A DNA stretch of 64,000 nt from Bacteroidaceae bacterium (GTDB taxonomy: Bacteria; Bacteroidota; Bacteroidia; Bacteroidales; Bacteroidaceae). Positions within the stretch are counted from its first letter, which is position 1. Each line of letters opens with the position of its first letter. The notes beneath the pieces are model-generated. The model ran no database searches and was not told the origin of the DNA. It saw only the letters and a list, made by a program, of their open reading frames with translations. Location: positions 62,001-126,000 of the forward strand of contig JAKSLJ010000001.1 of the NCBI GenBank assembly GCA_024401275.1, read 5' to 3'. The position numbers were made by a program, and so were the translations under genes. This document shows positions 59,641-64,000 of this stretch, one piece after another.

Positions 59641-61014
59641 ATGAAGAAACTTTTTCTCTCCGCACTACTTTCTGCCTCTGCATTCGTTGCGAATGCGCAG
59701 AACCCAGTTGTGCAAACTTGTTTTACTACCGATCCTGCTCCAATGGTTTCGGGTGACAGACTCTATGTCTATACCGGACATGACGAGAATGATGCCGACT
59801 TCTTCTGGATGCAGGAGTGGCGTGTTTATAGTACTGCCGATATGGTTAACTGGACCGACCATGGCTCTCCTCTAGCCATCGAAGACTTCTCTTGGGGAGA
59901 TGATCGTGCCTGGGCACCTCAATGCGTGGAACGCAATGGCAAGTTCTATTTCTATGTTCCGCTTCATTCCAAACTGTCTGGCGGCATGGCAATCGGAGTT
60001 GCCGTAGGCGATTCTCCAACCGGACCTTTCAAGGATGCACTAGGCAAGCCACTTTACGAGAACGGATCATGGGATCATATCGATCCGACAGCTTTCATTG
60101 ACGATGATGGTCAGGCGTATATCATGTGGGGTAATCCTAAGGTTTATTACGCAAAGCTCAACGAAGATATGATTTCCTTCGCCTCTGAAGTGCAGACCAT
60201 GGATATGACTGATACAAGCGTGTTCGGCGAAATGACCGTCAAGGATAAGGATGGCAAAGAGACAAAGCGTGGCATGTATATGGAAGGACCATGGTTCTTT
60301 AAGCGCGATAAGTACTATTATTTAATGTATGCTGGAGGCGGAATGCCTGAACACATCCTATATGCACGAAGCAAGAAACCGCTTACTGGCTATAAGTTCA
60401 TGGGCGATGTCATGCCGAAGTGCGACACAAATTCTTTCACTAACCATGCCGGCATAGCTCACTTCAAGGGTCACGACTACTTCTTCTACCATACTGGCAA
60501 GCTTCCTAAGGGCGGTGGTTTCGGTCGCTCTGTCTCTGTCGAGGAGTTCAAATGGAACGCTGACGGCACCATCCCAACTATCATGCCGACGGATGAAGGC
60601 GTCAAGCCAATCGGCACTCTCTGTCCTTTCAAGCGCGTCGAAGCTGAGACCATGGCATTCTCCAAGGGGCTGAAGACAGAGGAATGCGCTGCAAATGGTG
60701 TCTATGTAACAGATGTTCATAATGGTGACTATATCAAACTCCAGGCAGTAGATCTCGGTGAAGCAAAGTACAGCGACCTCGTGTTCTCGGCTTCAAGCGG
60801 ACTCCGTGGCGGAACCATCGAAATGCACGCTGACAGCATCGGCGGTACTCTCATTGCAGAACTCCCTGTTACCAACACCTTCGGATGGGAAGTCTTCCGC
60901 ACTTTCTCAGCTCCGGTCAAGCAGGCCGTTGGCGGTATTCATGATATGTACTTCGTGTTCAAGGGAAGGAAGGGTCCGAAACTCTTCAACCTCGACTGGT
61001 GGATGCTTCGCTAG
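59641..61014 (+). CDS. GH43 glycoside hydrolase with C-terminal CBM6
   Basis: A 457-residue secreted enzyme (signal 1-20, ending VANAQ). The five-bladed propeller (about 22-310) has the three GH43 carboxylates: Asp in CFTTDPAPMV (general base), Asp in DHIDPTAFIDDDG, and Glu in MYMEGPWFFKR (general acid). The last 125 residues (KRVEAETMAFSKGLKTEEC, NGDYIKLQAVDLGEAKYSDL) are a CBM6-type binding domain. Such enzymes act as arabinofuranosidases or xylosidases. After two pectin enzymes it could trim arabinose side chains, but its own promoter and a repeat-filled gap separate it from them. Confidence 0.92.
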   Translation: MKKLFLSALLSASAFVANAQNPVVQTCFTTDPAPMVSGDRLYVYTGHDENDADFFWMQEWRVYSTADMVNWTDHGSPLAIEDFSWGDDRAWAPQCVERNGKFYFYVPLHSKLSGGMAIGVAVGDSPTGPFKDALGKPLYENGSWDHIDPTAFIDDDGQAYIMWGNPKVYYAKLNEDMISFASEVQTMDMTDTSVFGEMTVKDKDGKETKRGMYMEGPWFFKRDKYYYLMYAGGGMPEHILYARSKKPLTGYKFMGDVMPKCDTNSFTNHAGIAHFKGHDYFFYHTGKLPKGGGFGRSVSVEEFKWNADGTIPTIMPTDEGVKPIGTLCPFKRVEAETMAFSKGLKTEECAANGVYVTDVHNGDYIKLQAVDLGEAKYSDLVFSASSGLRGGTIEMHADSIGGTLIAELPVTNTFGWEVFRTFSAPVKQAVGGIHDMYFVFKGRKGPKLFNLDWWMLR

Positions 61015-61138
61015 TTTGCCGTAAGGATTTGCGACAATAATAATGGTAATAAAACCTTAAAAATCGCACATTTTGCAGCAAAAAAGTGCCAAAATCATGC
61101 AAATAGATATATTTTTTGTAAAAAAAACTTAAATTTTC

Positions 61139-61169
61139 TTGCGTGATTAAATAAGAATATCTACCTTTG
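61139..61169 (+). promoter_or_regulatory. Promoter with long leader before the coiled-coil lipoprotein
   Basis: TTG (61139-61141), 20-base spacer, TACCTTTG (61162-61169). The leader to ATG 61376 is about 200 bases and contains a hairpin AGAGTCTGC/GCGGCTCT with a bulge near 61288-61309. The rest of the 361-base gap shows nothing else clear. Confidence 0.65.
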
Positions 61170-61375
61170 CACCCAAAAGTATGGGGTAAAGTATGCATTC
61201 GTGCGTCTTCCCTGCTATATGTACATATTTATAATAAATAGGATATAGAGGTTAAAGATAAAGACTAAACCTTAAAAATACTGGCTGAAAGAGTCTGCTT
61301 TTTGCGGCTCTGTAGGTTAGGAACAATGTGAAAATAATAAATATTAACATTATTAATTAATAATCAATTTTTCAA

Positions 61376-64000
61376 ATGAAAAAGAAATCGTTACTTTCAA
61401 TGCTTTTTGTAGGTCTCCTCGGATTCGCTACAACTAGCACTGTCGTATCTTGTAAAGATTACGACGACGACATCAGCACTCTCAACAACAGAGTTGACAA
61501 ACTCTCTGCTGAGGCAGCGCTGCATGCAACTAAGGCCGAGCTCCAGACTGAGGTTACAAATCTCAAGGCTCAGCTCGATCAGGCTAAGGCTGATCTCCAG
61601 GCTGCTATCAACACTAAGGCTGACAAGGCTTGGGTAGAGCAGCAGATTGAAAGCCTCACTGGTAAGATCGCTGGTCTTGAGACAAGAATCAAGGCTAACG
61701 AGGACGCTATCGCAGCTATTAACACGCTCGTTGCTGAACTCCAGACTTCAAAGGCTGACAAGTCTTGGGTAGAGGAGCGTCTTGCTGAACTTAACAACAA
61801 GAAGGCTGACAAGGATGAGCTTGCTACTGAGGTAGGTAAGCTTAACAAGGCTATCGAGGATGCTGAGAAGGCTCTCCTTGAGGCAATCGACAAGAAGGCT
61901 GACAAGTCTACTGTTGAGCAGCTCCAGAAGGATCTTGAGGCAGCTAAGGCTGACTATACTAAGAAGATCGCTGAGCTCAATGAGACACTCAAGAAGGCAC
62001 AGCAGGAACTTCAGGCTGCTATTGATACTAAGGCTGACAAGGCTACTGTAGAGAAGCTTCAGGCTGATTTTGATAAGGCTGTAGCTGACCTTAACGCTGC
62101 TATCGCTCTTAAGGCTGATCAGAAGGACCTTGAGGCTGAGATCGCTGCTCGTAAGGCTGCAGATGGCGAGATCCTTACTTACGTAGATGGTAAGATTGTT
62201 GAACTCGATACTAAGATCACTGCCCTTGACACTAAGCTCACTAACTACATCGAGCAGATGAAGGTTGAGCAGGCTGAGCAGGATATCCGAATCCTTAAGC
62301 TTGAGTCTGATCTTATGATTCAGCAGCAGGCCCTTGAAGAGTTCAAGGAAGAAGTAAAGGAAGCCTTCCGTGAATATATGGAAATGGTTGTCAATCAGTT
62401 TGGCGTAGTAGAAGGTCAGATTGAAGAGATCAACGAGGAACTCAATAACCTTAACGGTCGTCTTTCTTGGGCTGAGGAGCAGATCGAGGATCTTTTCCTT
62501 GATGTTGAATACCTCGCTGCAACAAAGCTTGATGCTGATGCATTCGACCAGTGGGTTGAGGAAGTTTATACTGTAAAGGTTAACGAACTTGCTGCAAGCA
62601 TCGAAAAGGTAGCTGCTGACCTCGTAATCCTTGAGAACTATGTAAAGAATACTCTCCGTTCTCTCGTATTCGTTCCAGATTGCTACTATTGGGGTATTGA
62701 GGCTGCTAAGATCAACCTCGAGGCTGCATATGAGTTCGATGTTCCTGAAGCTAAGTTCGATTTGAAGGAAGCTAAGGGTTACGACGATGACGCTCGTTAC
62801 GACTCAACTGTCTTCAAGACAACTTATGGTTACGCTAAGTACCACAAGAACCCATCTAACGCAATTATCAACCCTGCTAATCTTTCTCTCGTATCATTCG
62901 ATCGTGCTTACACTCGTGCACTCGAGAAGGTTTCTGAGAATGCTGCTCCTGCAGGTCTCTCTATCGTAACTGACTCTGTAGCTGATGATAATGGCGATCT
63001 CTATGTTCCACTGAATGTAGCAGATGTTTCTAAGGTTAAGAAGGTTACAGACGACAACGCAACTTCAGGTGTTACTGTATTCGCTCTCCAGTACAAGCTT
63101 AACGAGGCTGGTAAGGATACTACAATCACTTCTGACTATGCTGCTCTCCTCGCAGAGGAACATACTGTACAGTACAAGGTTGGTCTTGTAAACGACCCTA
63201 TGGCTGTAAGTGCAATCTCTGGTTGTCCATTTGGTTCTACAACTCAGGTTCTTTCAGGTCACGCAATGCAGACTGTTCACGAGGCTAGTGTTCAGGGTGC
63301 TTCTTACGAACTTGCATTCAACGATACAATCGATCTTAACGATTATGTGGCTTCACACCGTATCTATGTTGATGAGAATGCTGAAGTAGTTCTATCTGAT
63401 GGTGAATTTGCTGCTCTCGGTTATTCTTATGAGTTCGCTCTTACAGAGTATGATGTTGACGGTGAAAACCAGTCAGCTCACGCTTCTCTCGATGGCTCTA
63501 AGCTCACTACAAAGAAGTGTGATTACGACGCTATCCTCAATGGTTACACTCCAGTTGTTCGCGTAGTTCTTAAGGACAACGCTGGTCGTATCCTCGACTA
63601 TGGTTACATCATGTTTGTTGTAACTGGTGACCTCTGCGACTATGTTGGTACAGTTAAGTATGATGTAGATGACGCAGCTAAGGTTCAGTCTTACTGGTAC
63701 GCTATCAATGGTTCTGAGAAGGGTGCTGCATTCGATGAAATTCACTACAACGTGAAGACTCCAGAAGAGGCTCCATTCCAGATGACACCTGCTGGTGCTG
63801 CTGCTTGGACTACTGCTGATATGGATATTGCTCTTGCTCTTGCAAACAATAAGTTCATCAACGTATTCACAAGTGAGAATGTATTCGACGCAACTAAGGT
63901 TATTGTTAATGATGTTGACGGTGACGTTAACATGGTTGAAAAGGGCTATGTAGTTGCTGGTGACTTCATCTTCACTCTCGCTAAGAAGAACAATGGTAAG
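61376..64000 (+). CDS. Large coiled-coil surface lipoprotein (N-terminal 875 residues)
   Basis: The frame from ATG 61376 is open to the right edge. It starts with a lipoprotein signal (LLGFATTSTVVSCKDYDDDI; lipid on the Cys, then the acidic residues common for Prevotella surface lipoproteins). Residues about 35-430 form a long coiled coil with repeated KADK turns (TKADKAWVEQQIESL, SKADKSWVEERLAEL, KKADKSTVEQLQ), like the stalks of fibrous adhesins. After residue 430 the sequence becomes beta-rich. Similar proteins in the phylum are annotated with a PL29-type N-terminal domain, but no catalytic residue is recognised here. Codon use is strongly biased, as in highly expressed genes. A structural or adhesive surface role is inferred. 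Confidence 0.8.
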   Translation, partial: MKKKSLLSMLFVGLLGFATTSTVVSCKDYDDDISTLNNRVDKLSAEAALHATKAELQTEVTNLKAQLDQAKADLQAAINTKADKAWVEQQIESLTGKIAGLETRIKANEDAIAAINTLVAELQTSKADKSWVEERLAELNNKKADKDELATEVGKLNKAIEDAEKALLEAIDKKADKSTVEQLQKDLEAAKADYTKKIAELNETLKKAQQELQAAIDTKADKATVEKLQADFDKAVADLNAAIALKADQKDLEAEIAARKAADGEILTYVDGKIVELDTKITALDTKLTNYIEQMKVEQAEQDIRILKLESDLMIQQQALEEFKEEVKEAFREYMEMVVNQFGVVEGQIEEINEELNNLNGRLSWAEEQIEDLFLDVEYLAATKLDADAFDQWVEEVYTVKVNELAASIEKVAADLVILENYVKNTLRSLVFVPDCYYWGIEAAKINLEAAYEFDVPEAKFDLKEAKGYDDDARYDSTVFKTTYGYAKYHKNPSNAIINPANLSLVSFDRAYTRALEKVSENAAPAGLSIVTDSVADDNGDLYVPLNVADVSKVKKVTDDNATSGVTVFALQYKLNEAGKDTTITSDYAALLAEEHTVQYKVGLVNDPMAVSAISGCPFGSTTQVLSGHAMQTVHEASVQGASYELAFNDTIDLNDYVASHRIYVDENAEVVLSDGEFAALGYSYEFALTEYDVDGENQSAHASLDGSKLTTKKCDYDAILNGYTPVVRVVLKDNAGRILDYGYIMFVVTGDLCDYVGTVKYDVDDAAKVQSYWYAINGSEKGAAFDEIHYNVKTPEEAPFQMTPAGAAAWTTADMDIALALANNKFINVFTSENVFDATKVIVNDVDGDVNMVEKGYVVAGDFIFTLAKKNNGK

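Overview
The window comes from a member of the Bacteroidetes, most likely Prevotella or a close relative. The evidence is a Reg_prop/AraC hybrid two-component sensor, FimB/Mfa2-like and 'CKDYDDD'-type lipoproteins, DUF177-rpmF-fabH gene order, repeated TTTG-N19/21-TAnnTTTG promoters, weak Shine-Dalgarno sites, and a large set of plant-polysaccharide enzymes without nearby SusC/SusD.

Layout. 1-2.5 kb: start of a DUF2723 membrane protein, then DUF177, rpmF and fabH. 2.4-8.8 kb: an accessory island bounded by two exact 87-bp copies of the fabH 3' end. It holds a TPR/HTH regulator, a broken C10 cysteine-protease locus, a lipoprotein serpin, an internally deleted RHS protein with a small basic C-terminal tail, a possible immunity gene and a small promoter-bearing inverted-repeat element. 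8.8-9.8 kb: a gene-free block packed with palindromes. 9.8-21.5 kb: a secreted protein, a 5'-nucleotidase, a His-rich lipoprotein, mtnN, an AlaX editing protein, DsbD, a cysteine desulfidase-like enzyme, and a lipoprotein-antiporter-histidine decarboxylase operon. 21.5-22.5 kb: no convincing gene, but a complete promoter and terminator on the minus strand, i.e. a candidate ~590-nt transcript. 22.5-37.7 kb: a xylan-type locus: hybrid sensor, DUF4380 protein, and the leftward operon GH3-GH97-GH10-esterase, plus a CE1-like esterase. 37.7-43 kb: housekeeping operon ychF, four-helix-bundle gene, lgt, yitT-like, rdgB, riddled with heptamer repeats, then a stand-alone homocysteine methyltransferase. 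43-53.3 kb: a small lipoprotein, DUF3078, then yidC, dut, TPR, DUF4292, EnvC-like, rbfA, VanZ. 53.3-64 kb: an OmpA-family protein with a cysteine cluster, a pectin set (GH28-GH105 fusion, PL1, GH43-CBM6), and the first 875 codons of a large coiled-coil lipoprotein.

The strongest unexplained signal is the density of small repeats that interact with genes. Heptamer arrays (GCAGAAT class) sit inside the reading frames of rdgB and the desulfidase, form the N-terminus of lgt, and bracket the four-helix-bundle gene in inverted orientation. G/C-rich palindrome pairs are inserted in frame in dsbD and the desulfidase. A 75-bp palindromic element occurs three times at gene ends, and a four-unit TTCTTATAAGAA/TTTTCTAGTAAGAAAA element occurs twice. 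The fabH-flanked island is the second notable structure.

All family assignments come from reading the translated sequences; no database search was run.
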